DNA of 64,000 nucleotides from the NCBI RefSeq assembly GCF_016808335.1, contig NC_053150.1, positions 47,920,119-47,984,118 of the forward strand, given 5' to 3'. Shown piece by piece: positions 11,569 through 23,910 of this stretch (positions are counted from its first letter, which is position 1; each line of letters starts with the position of its first letter). Below the pieces are notes generated by a model that saw only the letters and a list, made by a program, of their open reading frames with translations, was not told the origin of the DNA and made no database searches. Made by a program: the position numbers and the translations under genes. This DNA comes from Panicum virgatum. Lineage: Eukaryota > Streptophyta > Magnoliopsida > Poales > Poaceae.

Positions 11569-12294
11569 TGTGAATACGCCTCTGAGTAGCGTATGTTAAC
11601 GTTGGCCATACGGCGAAAATTGTATGGCTGCCGCTTCTATAGTGAGCGGTAATGTCTGGGAACGCTTTCATGAGTGCTGGCATGAAAGGTTCATTGGATA
11701 TATATGTTCTGTCAATCTTCTGCAGGAACACTAACCGCGATTCGATAAGATAAGAACGGTTAGAATGTATCGACTAGCTATATAGGGAGAGCCGTATTTA
11801 TGTATGCCACCGTGCTAACCACGTAAGCCCAACGATAGTTGGCAGTTGTTTATCTTGTGAGGACGGTCAGGACGTGCATGCATATTTGGTTGATGTTTGA
11901 TTGGTTCGTAATAGTTGAAGTTGCTACATGAGCTTGTTAAGGAATTTCTAGTATGAATGCTTATAAGATAAGTGTTAGTGTGCTTAAAACATGAGTGAGT
12001 GAAATTCTGATTGTAGTAGAATGCTTGTAAAATGCTTAGGTTTCCTTAGATGAAAAATATGGTTTCGAGTCGTGCCTTCCTCCTAAGCCCCATCTTGTTG
12101 TTATAAGGATCTTTTCATTCCTTAGAATCTCAAATGATGAACCAGTACCAATTGTGGTTTATTATTCTTTGAGTTTGGAATCATATCATCTTGTGAATTA
12201 GAATCACATTTGTTTTACCGCAGTCTTCTTAAAGCTTTATTTGAGAAGTCTTGAGATAATTGTATTACTCACATTTGAATCATTTTTGATTCAG

Positions 12295-13197
12295 ATGGCG
12301 ACTTGTTCCCAGATCTTTTGGGATGAGGAGGGAAATGCTCATACCGATTGTCTGTACTGGGAGGGTTTTCCGAGGATTCTTTGGGATTCACTTCGTATCT
12401 TCCACTACCCAGATCCACCCCAGTACACGGGACGTCAGTTTTCGGAGGATGGAATTAAGAAGAACAGAGTTAAAATGACCATTCCTCAGCACCCCACCTT
12501 GGAGTGGCCACCGATTGAGATCGAGGTGATTGGGTACCGTCTTGTGGATGCGTTTGAGAAAGCAGCTCTCAACGCTATCACCACTTTTTGTGAGCACCAT
12601 CCTGAGGAGGTTGCAGCATATCCCATTGGTTTGTTTCCAGCAGTCAGTGCTGACAATGCAGAGTGGCTGTTCAGGGTCACACACTTTGGGCACTTGATTG
12701 GAGATGTAGCGGATGAGACTATCGAGGCAGTAGTCAGATATATGAATGCACAGTCTCACTACCAGATACTTCAGCAGCGACACATGGACCAGGTGATAGA
12801 CTTGGCCCAGAGTTTTCAGCGAGGCCTTCGTTTGAAGGATATTCAGATTGAGGGACTTCAGGATGCCGTTGCTGGGAGGGATCTGGCCATTGCACAGTTT
12901 GAGCATCAGGCTATGGAGCATGGTGCTGAGATAGAGCAGCGCAACATAGTTATTGGTTTTCTTCAGGGGCAGGTGAATGAGCTTCAAGCAGATTGGGCAG
13001 ATGCTTTAGCACATGTTGGTATGCTCCAGGAGCAACTCGATGCCCCAGCTGAGCCTGCAGCAGCAGAGGAGGACCCAGAGGAGATTGAGGGAGTATCTGA
13101 CTTAGATTCAGAGCACGCACTTGCTGAGCCTAACCCTCAGCCGGACGACTCTTCTTCCGGCAGTGCCTCTTCTCTGGGCAACCTCGACGACTTCTAG
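12295..13197 (+). CDS. extra ORF upstream of gag (orf0-like) in the chromovirus-type element
   Basis: An intact 300-codon ORF lies between the primer site and gag, in the same direction. The ATG at 12295 (MATCSQIFW) was chosen because the open frame upstream is AT-rich and lacks a good start. The N-terminal 130 residues look globular and Trp/Pro-containing (RILWDSLRIF, then EWPPIEIEV). Residues about 165-260 form a Gln/Glu/Leu-rich coiled coil. The tail is acidic and Ser-rich, ending SSLGNLDDF. No catalytic motif is visible. Rice RIRE3/RIRE8 elements are reported to have an orf0 in this position; that this ORF is homologous is an inference. The bases before the ATG (TTTTTGATTCAG) look like a splice acceptor. 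The stretch 13198-13829 after it is AT-rich with no gene seen. Confidence 0.65.
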   Translation: MATCSQIFWDEEGNAHTDCLYWEGFPRILWDSLRIFHYPDPPQYTGRQFSEDGIKKNRVKMTIPQHPTLEWPPIEIEVIGYRLVDAFEKAALNAITTFCEHHPEEVAAYPIGLFPAVSADNAEWLFRVTHFGHLIGDVADETIEAVVRYMNAQSHYQILQQRHMDQVIDLAQSFQRGLRLKDIQIEGLQDAVAGRDLAIAQFEHQAMEHGAEIEQRNIVIGFLQGQVNELQADWADALAHVGMLQEQLDAPAEPAAAEEDPEEIEGVSDLDSEHALAEPNPQPDDSSSGSASSLGNLDDF

Positions 13198-13829
13198 GCG
13201 TCTTAGACTTGTCCTAGATAGTTGTGTTCTCTTGTTATAGCATATGTATATAGGGAAGATGTTATTGTAAAATAGCCTTAGGGAGGAGTACCACTTGTTG
13301 TATTATATGTGGTAAGGTTAAGCGATGTTAGGTTGTAAGAAAAAGGCTGCTTTGGATGTAATATAAGTAGCGACTACCAGTTTGGAAATCATAATCTTCC
13401 TACTTAGCAAATCTCTTTATTTGTGTATTTTCACGCCGCTGATGAATATTAAAGATGTTGCAAATTTTGTGGCATTTGTGCTCATCAAATGTTAGCATGC
13501 GAATCTGTGAGACTAAATTTTAGTCAACCCCCTTCTATGATCTCTGTTGTTTAGCAACATAGCACATAGCGATGAAGAGCGAAGTGATAGATTATTGTCT
13601 TTACCCTTTGCTCTCAGCATTGAGTCTCTATACGATGGAGCATGAAGCTATCTAGCAGCTGACCAGTTTTGATTTTTGTGGGTTGCACAGTTATGTGTTG
13701 TGCATATTGTGCTACACCGCATCTAGTAAATTTTGCTGATTTTGTTTTATCCATTGTATGATCATTGCACGTGCCATTGATTTTGGAAGCGAGAAATATG
13801 TATCTAATGGATGTCTTCCATGATTACAT

Positions 13830-16800
13830 ATGGTTGGTCATACACGCGGAACGCCTGATGGCTTCGGTTGTGAAAATGGCAGTGGATCTCAGCAACCACC
13901 GCCACCCCCGTCGAATCTGGCCGAGTTAATGGCCATGCAAACAGAGCTGCTTCGCCAGCTAGTCCAAGTGCAACAAAATCAGCCACGCCAACAGTATGGA
14001 GGAAGGGAGGCACAACCAGCGGGTTACCAGGAATTCTTTGGTACCCAACCTCCACTTTTCAGCAAAGCTGATGACCCATTGGATGCCGATGCTTGGCTTC
14101 GTACAATCAATTCCAAGTTTGCTTTGTTAGCGGTACCATGTATTGATGCGAACAAGGCCCCCTTTGCCGCCCAACAGCTTCGCGGTCCTGCACGTATATG
14201 GTGGGATAATTATTGTGAAATGCAGCCTGCTGAACATATCATATCTTGGGAGGAATTCAGAACTGCATTCAGATCACATCATATTCCGGATGGACTAATT
14301 GAAAGAAAGTTGAATGAATTCTTGGCTCTAGATCAGGGAACCCGCACTGTTCTTCAATATGCACAGACCTTCAATCATCTGTGCCAATATGCGGGCCATC
14401 ATGCTGATACTGATGCCAAGAAACGTGATCGTTTCTGTCGTGGCCTCAATACTAAGCTCAAAGAACGTTTAAACTTGGTTCAGCCCAATACCTATAATGA
14501 GCTGGTTAATATGGCCATTACACAGGAAGATTGTATTGCTGCACATCGTGCTGAGAAAAAGCGGAAGGCACCAACGGGACCCTCGAGTGCCCAGCCACCG
14601 AGGTATCGCCTGGTGCAAAATACTCCACCAAGGCCTCCACAAAGAAATGCCCCAGTGGGTAGGTTTGTCTTTAGGCCGCCTCAGCAACAAGGAGGATTCA
14701 GACCTCCAGTGCCTCAGCAACAGCAACAGCAGCAGTTTAGCCCAAGGCCGAATGCCCCACAGTTCAATAGTGGGAATAGTAATAATCGATGTTTCAACTG
14801 CGGCAGTGCTTCTCATTTTGCCAAGAATTGTCCACAACCCAGAAGGAATAATCCAGGGCAAAACTCTAATCAGAACAACAACAACAACAACAACAACAAG
14901 GGCAAGGGCAAGAGGCAAATGGTGCAAGTCCGGCAAGGGCGAGTTAATTTCACTACTCTTGCAGACCTTCCAGCAGGAGCACCAGTTATGACGGGTACTT
15001 TCTCTATCCACAATAAACCCGCAGTCATATTATTTGATTCTGGTGCAACTCATAGTTTTATAAGTGCAAAATTTGGAGCAAGAGTAGGATTGGACTTTTG
15101 TCATACTAAGGGATCTTTTATGATAACAACTCATGGTGGGAAGATAGCTTCCAATCAAATCACTAGACATGTGCCAATTAATCTGGGTAGTAAATTGATC
15201 AAGACAGATTTAATCTTAATGAATTTAGAAGGCATGGATGTTATTCTGGGCATGGATTGGATGACTAAACATAAAGTACTGTTAGATATCTCTTCCCGAG
15301 CTATCGAGATAGATTCACCACATCAAGGAGCCACCATACTCTATCTACCACAACGAGAGTGCATTAACTCTTGTGCTTATGCCGCAAAAGAAATTAAACT
15401 TGAAGATATCCCTATTGTGTGGGAGTATGAGGATGTATTTCCAGATGATTTGCCTTGAATGCCCCCTGATAGAGATATTGAGTTTATTATTGAGCTTCAA
15501 CCCGGTACCGCCCCTATTTCTAAGAGGTCGTACCGAATGCCTCCAAATGAGTTAGCAGAATTGAAAGTCCAACTCCAAGACCTTCTTGACAAGGGCTTTA
15601 TACGTCCCAGTTCTTCACCCTGGGGATGTCCAGCCCTGTTTGTGAAGAAGAAGGACAACAGCTTGAGGCTATGTGTTGATTATCGACCACTCAATGCGGT
15701 CACTATTAAAAACAAGTATCCTCTTCCCCGCATTGATATTCTGTTTGATCAGTTGGCTGGAGCCAAGGTTTTCTCTAAAATCGATCTTCGTTCTGGCTAC
15801 CACCAAATAAAGATCAGGCCTTGTGATATTCCAAAGACTGCTTTCTCAACCAGATATGGACTCTATGAGTATCTGGTCATGTCTTTTGGTCTTACCAACG
15901 CCCCAGCACATTTTATGTACTTGATGAATTCAGTCTTCATGCCGGAGCTAGATAAATTCGTCGTGGTTTTCATTGACGATATTTTGATCTACTCCAAGAA
16001 TGAAGAAGATCATGCTGAACATTTGCGTATCGTTCTTCAACGATTACGAGATCATCATCTTTATGCCAAATTCTCCAAGTGTGAATTTTGGTTGGACCGT
16101 GTGAAATTCTTAGGTCACACTATCTCCAGTGATGGTATATCTGTTGATCCAACTAAAGTACAAGAAGTGATGGATTGGGAATCTCCTAATTCAGTTCATC
16201 AAATTCGCAGTTTTCTTGGTTTAGCTGGATATTATCGTCGGTTCATTACTGATTTCTCCAGAATAGCCAAGCCTATGACGGAGTTATTGAAGAAGGGAGT
16301 GAAGTTTGTTTGGAATGATAAGTGTGAAGAAGCTTTCCAAACTCTCAAAGCAAGATTAACTACCGCTCCAGTATTGTCTACACCGGACAGTACCAAACCT
16401 TTTGATGTCTATTGTGATACTTCGGGTACGGGACTTGGTTGTGTGCTTATGCAGGACAACCGGGTTATTTCTTATGCATCAAGAGCTCTCCGGGATCATG
16501 AGAAGAATTATTCAACCCATGATCTAGAGTTAGCAGCTGTCATTCACGCTCTTAAGATGTGGAGACATCATCTTATGGGAACTCACTGTAATGTTTACAC
16601 TGACCATAAGAGCCTCAAATATATCTTCACTCAAGCTGATCTCAACATGAGACAGAGACGCTGGCTGGAGTTGATAAAGGATTATGATCTAGAAGTGCAC
16701 TATCATCCAGGAAAGGCTAATGTGGTTGCGGATGCACTCAGCCGCAAGTCACAATGCCATTGTCTATCTGTAGAACCATTCAATGAAACTCTATGCCAGG

Positions 16801-18365
16801 AAATGATGAAGTTAAACCTAGAAATGGTACCTCAAGGAAGTTTGAACCATATATCCCTTGAGCCTACACTTCATGATAGCATCATCATGGGACAATTACA
16901 TGATGAGGGTATCAAGGTCATCAAGGAAAAGTTATCACAGGGAGAAGCAAAGTATAAATGTTTCAGAGTGGATCATAGGGGAGTTCTATGGTTTGAATCC
17001 CGACTGGTGGTACCTAAGGATCATCAGCTTAGAAAGCAAATCCTTGATGAAGCACATCTTTCGAAGTTTTCAATTCATCCCGGTGGTACCAAGATGTACC
17101 ATGATCTCAAACAAAATTTCTGGTGGACTCGAATGAAAAGAGAGATCGCCAGATATGTTTCTGAGTGTGATGTCTGTAAAAGAGTTAAAGCTAGTCATTT
17201 GAAAGTAGCTGGTACTCTCCAACCTTTATCTATTCCATCCTGGAAATGGGAGGACATCAGTATGGATTTTATCGTTGGTTTACCCACTACTCCTCATAAG
17301 CATGATTCTGTTTGGGTAATCGTTGATAGACTCACCAAGACCGCTCATTTTATTCCAGTACACACCACTTATTCTGCCAAGAGGTACGCAGAGATCTATC
17401 TCGATCAGATTGTTCGTTTACATGGAATTCCAAAGACGATTATTTCTGATCGTGGGCCTCAGTTTATAGCACGTTTCTGGGAGCAAATGCAAGAATCCCT
17501 TGGAACAAAACTGATTCGTAGTTCAGCTTATCATCCACAAACAGATGGGCAAACTGAGCGAATCAATCAAATCCTTGAAGACATGTTGAGGGCATGTGTT
17601 ATTCAATATGGCAAGAATTGGGTTAAATGCCTAGCACTGGCAGAGTTTTCATATAATAACAGTTATCAATCCAGCTTGCAAATGGCACCATTTGAAGCAT
17701 TATACGGTCGAAGGTGTCGAACTCCTTTGAATTGATCACAAGCTGGAGAACGCAAAATTTTTGGGCCAGATTTAGTCTCGGAAGCAGAGGAGCAAGTCAG
17801 AGTTATCCAGGTTAATCTTAAAGCAGCCCAATCAAGACAGAAAAGTTATGCAGACAAAAGAAGAGATCCTTTACAATTCGAGGTAGGAGACTTTGTATAT
17901 TTGCGAGTATCTCCTACTAAAGGTGTTCAACGCTTTGGCTTAAAAGGGAAATTAGCACCCCGATACATCGGACCATTTGAAATTATCGAAACTTGTGGAC
18001 CCGTTGCCTACCGACTCCGTCTTCCAACTCAATTGGCCGCCGTTCATGATGTCTTCCATGTCTCACAACTTCGGAAGTGCACCAGGGTACCTACTGAAAT
18101 CCTTGAACCACAGGATATCGAGATTGAATCCGATCTATCTTATACGGAGTATCCAATCAAGATTCTTGACACAAAAGAAAGAAGTACTAGAAGGGAGAAA
18201 GTTAAAATGTACAAAATCCAGTGGAATCAGCATACTATAGAAGAAGCTACTTGGGAAACTGAAAATTTTCTCCAAAGAAACTTTCCCGACTTTCTTAGAA
18301 CCAGTCCAGGTACCAAGTCTTTGCACCCTTTTCTTACTGTAATCTCGGGACGAGATTCCTTTTAG
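13830..18365 (+). pseudogene. gag-pol polyprotein with chromodomain, two in-frame stops
   Basis: One continuous reading frame of 1512 codons is interrupted only by TGA at 15456-15458 (codon 543) and TGA at 17733-17735 (codon 1302). Domains in order: gag core (about 70-200); CCHC knuckle CFNCGSASHFAKNC (about 320); poly-Asn run; protease FDSGATHSFIS (about 402); RT with [10 protein letters not shown] (about 714); RNase H ([10 protein letters not shown], about 865); integrase zinc finger and DDE core; and a C-terminal chromodomain (about 1435-1490). The first stop falls between protease and RT, the second in the integrase C-terminal region. No frameshift is present. Chromodomains steer integration toward particular chromatin in this lineage. 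Either stop alone would prevent autonomous movement unless read through. Confidence 0.92.
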
Positions 18366-18375
18366 GGGGGAAGGC
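18361..18375 (+). other. polypurine tract of the chromovirus-type element
   Basis: TTTAGGGGGGAAGGC lies immediately before the TGTAACACCCC start of the 3' LTR, overlapping the end of the pol frame by a few bases. It is the plus-strand priming site in reverse transcription. Confidence 0.88.
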
Positions 18376-21300
18376 TGTAACACCCCGGGTGTTTGCACAG
18401 TAATTAAATAGGTGTCTGCACAGTAATTGTGTTTGTTGCTATGCATCTTGTGCTTGAAATGCTTAAAAAGGATCTTTTTGTAATTATGAAAGGTTATATG
18501 TGTAATTATGATTTTATGCGAGGTCCTTTATAAAGTTATTTGTGTTTATAGTTTTTATGGAGGGTGTTTGTGCAAAATTTCAGTGCATTTATTGCATGGC
18601 ATCCAATTTTGTTTTTAAGTCTAATTTTGAAGTGAATTTGCATTGAAAAAGACAAATTTCCTAGAATTTAAAATCCCTCTTGTGTTTTCAAATTTAGCTC
18701 TCTATCTTTTGGTCAAATAAATTTTTGCACAACATAAAAGTTGTAGCTCTTGAAAAATTGAACAACTTTCATGTTGGGCACTTTTCCATTTGAGCTTTGG
18801 TTTAAAAGTTATCGCTGTTTTACAGTGGGGTCCCTGGAACTTTTGGAAATTTCAAAATCGCCCTTATCCCCTTCTTCCCCTCCCTGCTCTGCTTCTCGCC
18901 GCCGACGCCACCGACAGCGTCGCCGCCGACGCCTTCCCGGCTTTCCCGGCCATTCGCCGTGCGCTGGCACCCACGCGTCGCGGACGACCTCCTCCCCCTC
19001 CTGTTGCCTCGCGCTGGAGCTCCCTGGCCGTGCCACGCGCGCCGCCGAGTCCAGAAGCGCCCGCGCCACCGCCACCTCGCCGTCGCGGTGGAGAGCCCGC
19101 TGCAGTGGCCGCCGTCCCCTTCTAGCGAGTGCCCGGGCCCTACAAATACCCCAGAAACCAATTCCTACCTCCCTTTTTCGCTCTCCTCGCTCCCACACCG
19201 CAGAACACCGCCGCCGCCCCGCTGGAACGCCGGCGAGCTCACCCCGCCGCGGAGCCGCCACCACAAGCCCGCTCCACCCCAATAGCCCCCACCTTTAGTC
19301 GCGCCTCGACCTCGCGCAGCTCCCAGGCCGCTTCCCATCGCCCGAACCTCGCCGGAACTACCTCGCCGTCGCTTGCCTCCGCCGTCAAGCCGCCCTGCTC
19401 CGTCGAGCCGCCGCCTCCGAGCCCCTCCCCGCAACCCTAGATCACCTAGAGGTGCGCCGTGGACCTGTGCAGCTCACACACCTCTCTACCCTCGCCGCCG
19501 GTGAGCCCCTCGCCGGGAAATCGCCGGTCAACCGCCGCCCCCTCTCTCTGACCCGGCCCAGGGACCTCGGGGTGGAAGAAACAAAACTTCAGGGTGTTAT
19601 TTGAATAGACCTAGACTCATGTGAATAGTGCACTAAGGACTTGTTTGTATTAGTTTGCTGTGAACTTTGAAATTCTAGATCAATTCGTAGAAAATTCATA
19701 AAATAGAAAATTTTGATGTTTTGGAATCCTCTTGAAGAGCTCTATGCAGTAGAACCATAATATGTTAGGTTTTAGTTGCAAGTTTTTGCTGTGTAATTGG
19801 TTTTGTGTCAATAGTTAAATAAATACTAGATGTTTAGTCTTTTTCTTATCTAATGCTTGAAAGCTGGTCTTGCTCTGAAATTTTTGTGGTAGTTTACTCA
19901 TGTTGCACTAGCTTTGCTATAAAAATTTCATGATCAGTTCTCTTGTGTAGCTTTTTCTTTAATTTAAACTTTGTTTAGTACACTTTATTTATGGTAAATA
20001 GTTTCTGTTCGTAATAAATCATGATTTTATTTCGGCATGTTCTTTTTGAGTATCTTAGCTTGTCCAGGAAGTTTGAGCTTCAGTTCATGTCTAGAACAGG
20101 AGTTAAAATTGAATCTTGCTAAACTGATGTCTGTTTTGTTTATTTTCTCAGAATAAATTCTGTGTAGATAAACTCATGAAAAATTCACAGTAGCTAGATC
20201 ATCCCTGTGTAGATCTCATGTTAAATTTTGAGCTTCTGATCTGCTCTAGTTTGAACTGTGTAATTCTTGCTTGTTCTAGATGTTATCTGAATAAATGATT
20301 TATTGCGATTAAATGGTTACATGTCTTGATATGATTTTTGCAGGGTAGCTTAGTATGTTAATGTTCTGTTTAGGGTAATTTTGGTAGAATTTATTACTAT
20401 TTGTACTCTGATTTGTTGATTTATTTACCAACCATGACTTAGTGGTATAGTAAATCACCACCACTCATTTTATGAAGTTAGTTAACTTCTTTTGTGCTGT
20501 TGATCATGATGCCTTGTGTAGTTAAATTTGTTATTTAACTACTCTATAAACGATTGCCCATGTTTGTTTATAATGTTGTTCTTGCATTACATATAGATAC
20601 GACTACTTTGTCAGACGGGACGTACGAGTTGATTCCGGAGTCTGACGGAGGTGATCTCGAATCTCAAGTGAATACTGCGGAACTAACTGAAGCCCCGAAC
20701 CAAAGTTCGGAAGAGCCTAGCGCTGAAATAGTTAGCAACTACCGAGAAGGCAAGCCCCGGACATAACCTATACTTCAAATTAATATCATTTACTGTATTA
20801 TTTTACTTGTGCATTTACAGTTCATAGGAGTTGAATTGAAACTCTAGATGCATGATCCTAGGAACCTATGTACTGAACACTAGACTTGAGTTCGAATAAT
20901 TGCTAAGCTTATAGGACCGGTAAAAGTCGAGTGATTGCCTGTCACTCGCGAGCTTTATAGGAATTGCCTGTTTACTTTCTATTATCAATATAAGGACGAC
21001 GGACGGGGTTGTGTTCGATATCATGACCTTATGTGAGACCCCGTCTGTGTTAATGAACTTGCTAAGGTCGCGGTGTGTGGTAGTGCCGGTTAAGTTTTTG
21101 AAAGTACTAGCCACATGCCGTAAATATGGTACGCGGCAAGCCTAGTAGCCGATTGGACCGGGGAGTGGATATACCTTTCACTCTCTCAGTAGGGATAGGT
21201 TTTATTATTATATTGCGCAACACTACGACTTCAAGGGACAAGGTTTGGCCTTGGAGCCCTGTAGTCGGGGAGAGTGACCCTATCCACAAGCCGGAAAGAA

Positions 21301-22194
21301 AGGTCAACGGTTGTTTGGGAATGACCCGACGGTGTTCCAGACGTGTGTGTTAGGTTGTCCTTGCAAGGTTGAATTTCGATTCAGAATCGTCCGTCTCTCA
21401 CGATGAAATGAGACTGCTTAATTGATCTGCCACACAGAGTAATAAGAGCAACAATATTCTTATTAATCTTGTTGTTTGCTTAGGAGTTTCACCATGATTG
21501 GATAGTAGATGCTTACATAGAATGGTTAATCAACTAGAATCTTGAAGCTAAAACTTGAGAGTAAGGACCTACTCTTTATTGCTTTTCAGCAAAGGAAAAC
21601 CAGAGCCTTACAAAGCCTTGCATAGTCTAGCTAAGGTGGGCTACTTATACCCGTTGTCGGTTAAGTCTTGCTGAGTATTAGAATACTCAGCCTTGCTGTT
21701 GAAACCCTTTTTCAGGTATGAGTTTTGAGGATCAGATCGCTAGCTTGACCTATCCTTGCTCGTTGCCTCCTGGCTGGTCCGTAGAGTGGGATACGTCTTC
21801 GGCCGGCAATGACTATGACGAGTGATACCATGTTTGGGCTAGCCTGGTATCCTTTTTGCGACGTGTTGTAGCCGTCGTGTTTTATCTTCCGCTGTTTAAA
21901 CTCTGATTCTACCCTTATGTTTTGTATAACTGTTTTACTTAAAGTTGGTTTTGTAATAATCTTTTGAACCGGTTTGTAATCTTTAATATGCTTGTGTTGT
22001 AAAATTGTGGTTGTAATATCTCTGAACTCGCCTTCGTGCGGGGTATACTTGTTCGATCCGAGAATCGGTGGTTGTATCGGGACGTTACCCGACAGACCAA
22101 AAATTGTTCCGTTTGAAGTGCGTTTAAGCTAATGTTGCCTTTATGGTGATGGTTTACGCACTTGAGCCGGGATAATTTAGGCGGTTCTGCCACA
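18376..22194 (+). repeat. 3' LTR of the chromovirus-type element (3819 bp)
   Basis: It starts TGTAACACCCCGGG and ends TTCTGCCACA. The internal layout is gene-like. There is an AT-rich first 500 bp, then a GC/CT-rich block (about 18890-19570) with a TATA-like CTACAAATACC near 19140. An AT-rich, intron-like kilobase follows, and then a coding-looking patch (about 20594-20765) preceded by CATATAG. The last 1297 bp match the 5' LTR. Nothing in it is supported as a separate gene. Confidence 0.9.
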
Positions 22195-23556
22195 CCGTAG
22201 ATCCTATGAACCTATGTACTGAACACTAGACTTGAGTTCGACTACTTGCTAAGCTTATAGGACCGGTAAAAGTCGAGTGATTGCCTGTCACTCGCGAGCT
22301 TTATAGGAATTGCTTGTTTACTTTCTGTTATCAATATAAAAACGACGGATGGGGTCGTATTCGATATCATGACCTTTGGTGACACCCCGTCTGTATTGAT
22401 GAACTTGCTAAGGTCGCGGTGTGTGGTAGCGGTGGTTAAGTTTTTGAAAGTACTAGCCACATGCCGTAAATATGGTACGCGGCAAGCCTAGTAGCCGATT
22501 AGACCGGGGAATGGATATACCTGACACTCTCTCGTATGGATAGGTTTTATTTTTATGTTGCGCCACACTACAACTTTAAGGGACAAGGGTGGACCGGGCA
22601 CGGGTGGACCTTGGAGCCCTGTAGTCGGGGAGAGTGTTCCTATCCACAAGCCGGAAAGAAAGGTCAACGGTTGTTTGGGAATGACCCGACGGTGTTCCAG
22701 ACGTGTGTGCTAGGTTTATCCTTGCAAGGTTGAATTTCGATTCAGAATCGTCCGCCTCTCACGATGAAATGAGACTGCTTGATCCCTTTGCCACACAGAG
22801 TAATAAGAGCAATAATATTATTTATCAATATTGATGTTTGCTTAGTTTTCTACCATGATTGGTTAGTAGTTGCTTACATAGAATGGTTAATCGACTAGAA
22901 TTTTGAAAGCTAAAACTTGAAAGTAAGGATCTACTCTTTATTGTTTTTCAGTAAAAAGGAAAACCAGAGCCTCACAAACCTTGCATAGTCTAGCTATAGT
23001 GGGCTACTTATACCCGTTGACGGTTAAGTCTTGCTGAGTATTAGAATACTCAGCCTTGCTGTTGAAACCCTTTTACAGGTATGAGTTTTGAGGATCAGAT
23101 TGCTAGCTTGACCTATTCTTGCTCGTTGCCTCCTAGCTGGTCCGTAGAGTGGGATACGTCTTCGACCGGCAATGACTATGACGAGTGATACCATGCTTGG
23201 GCTAGCCTGGTATCCTTTTTGCGACATGTTGTAGCCGTCGTGTTTTATCTTCCTCTGTTTAAACTCTGAACTTATACTTATAGTTTGTATAACTGCTTTA
23301 CTTAAATTGGTTTTGTAATAATCGTTTGAACTGGTTTGTGATCTTTACTATGCCTGTGTTGTAAAATTGTGGTTGTAATATCTTTGAACTCGCCTTCGTG
23401 CGGGGTATGCTTATTCGATCCGAGAATCGGTGGTTGTATCGGGACGTTACCCGACAGATCAAAAATTGTTCCGTTTGAAGTGTGTTTAAGCTAATGTTGC
23501 CTTTATGGTGATGGCCTACGCACTTGAGCCGGGATAATTTAGGCGGTTCTGTCACA
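22195..23556 (+). repeat. older related LTR remnant (right-hand 1.36 kb)
   Basis: From about 22200 the sequence repeats the LTR of the chromovirus-type element from about 20850 onward to its end (CTGTCACA at 23556), but with many substitutions and small indels, so it is an older member of the same or a sister family. It starts mid-LTR exactly where the younger element ends. This fits the younger element having inserted into this LTR with CCGTA (22195-22199) as target site; the left half would lie left of the window. The right end abuts host DNA in front of the chitinase-like gene. Confidence 0.78.
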
Positions 23557-23569
23557 TAGATAACATCTA

Positions 23570-23660
23570 TTTTTAAATATATACTCTTATTGAGGTCATG
23601 TAGCCTTTATAAATACCTTTATATTTAAAAACGAGGGAAGTATTTGATATTTTACATGGC
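23570..23660. mobile_element. possible Stowaway-like MITE remnant
   Basis: A short AT-rich stretch contains TATTTTTAAATATATAC near its left and TATTTAAAAACGAGGGAAGTA near its right, reminiscent of the CTCCCTCCGTTTTTAAATA termini of grass Stowaway MITEs. It is truncated or decayed, and no clean TA duplication is visible. Confidence 0.3.
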
Positions 23661-23910
23661 AAGTGAGTGAGTACATCTGTGAAATGTGATTTCGAAAACC
23701 GAAAGGTAGAATTGACGATAATACCCCCAGAACGGAAACAGCTCACCGGTCCCCTCCCTCCGCGTCTTCGGCCACCAACATTCCAGACGACCCGACCCGT
23801 TTCCTCCCCCACCGAATCATCGGCGGCTCGGCGCCTCCTCGTTTCGCCTTCAGCAGCCAGTGAGTTGCTTCGTTGGGAAGGCAAGAGGGACCTGCAGCCG
23901 CGAGCCGGCG

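Larger units (their letters stand above)
9731..22194 (+). mobile_element. Ty3/gypsy chromovirus-type LTR retrotransposon (Tekay/RIRE3-like), 5' LTR truncated by insertion
   Basis: In order it holds the end of a 5' LTR (9731-11027), a tRNA-iMet primer site, a leader with a duplicated block, an extra upstream ORF, gag-pol with a C-terminal chromodomain, a polypurine tract and a complete 3.8-kb 3' LTR. The first roughly 2.5 kb of the 5' LTR lies beyond the inserted Tat-type element, left of the window. By eye, the shared 1297-bp LTR ends have the same length and differ at about 10 sites (under 1%), implying a recent insertion. The chromodomain and iMet primer place it among chromoviruses. The long LTRs and the extra ORF before gag recall rice RIRE3/RIRE8 (orf0). 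Confidence 0.88.

Noticed and set aside
18771..19298. 175-codon Pro/Ser/Arg-rich ORF in the chromovirus-type LTR
   Set aside because: Several frames are open at once because the block is GC-rich; the composition is biased and no domain is present. Recorded only as an LTR oddity.
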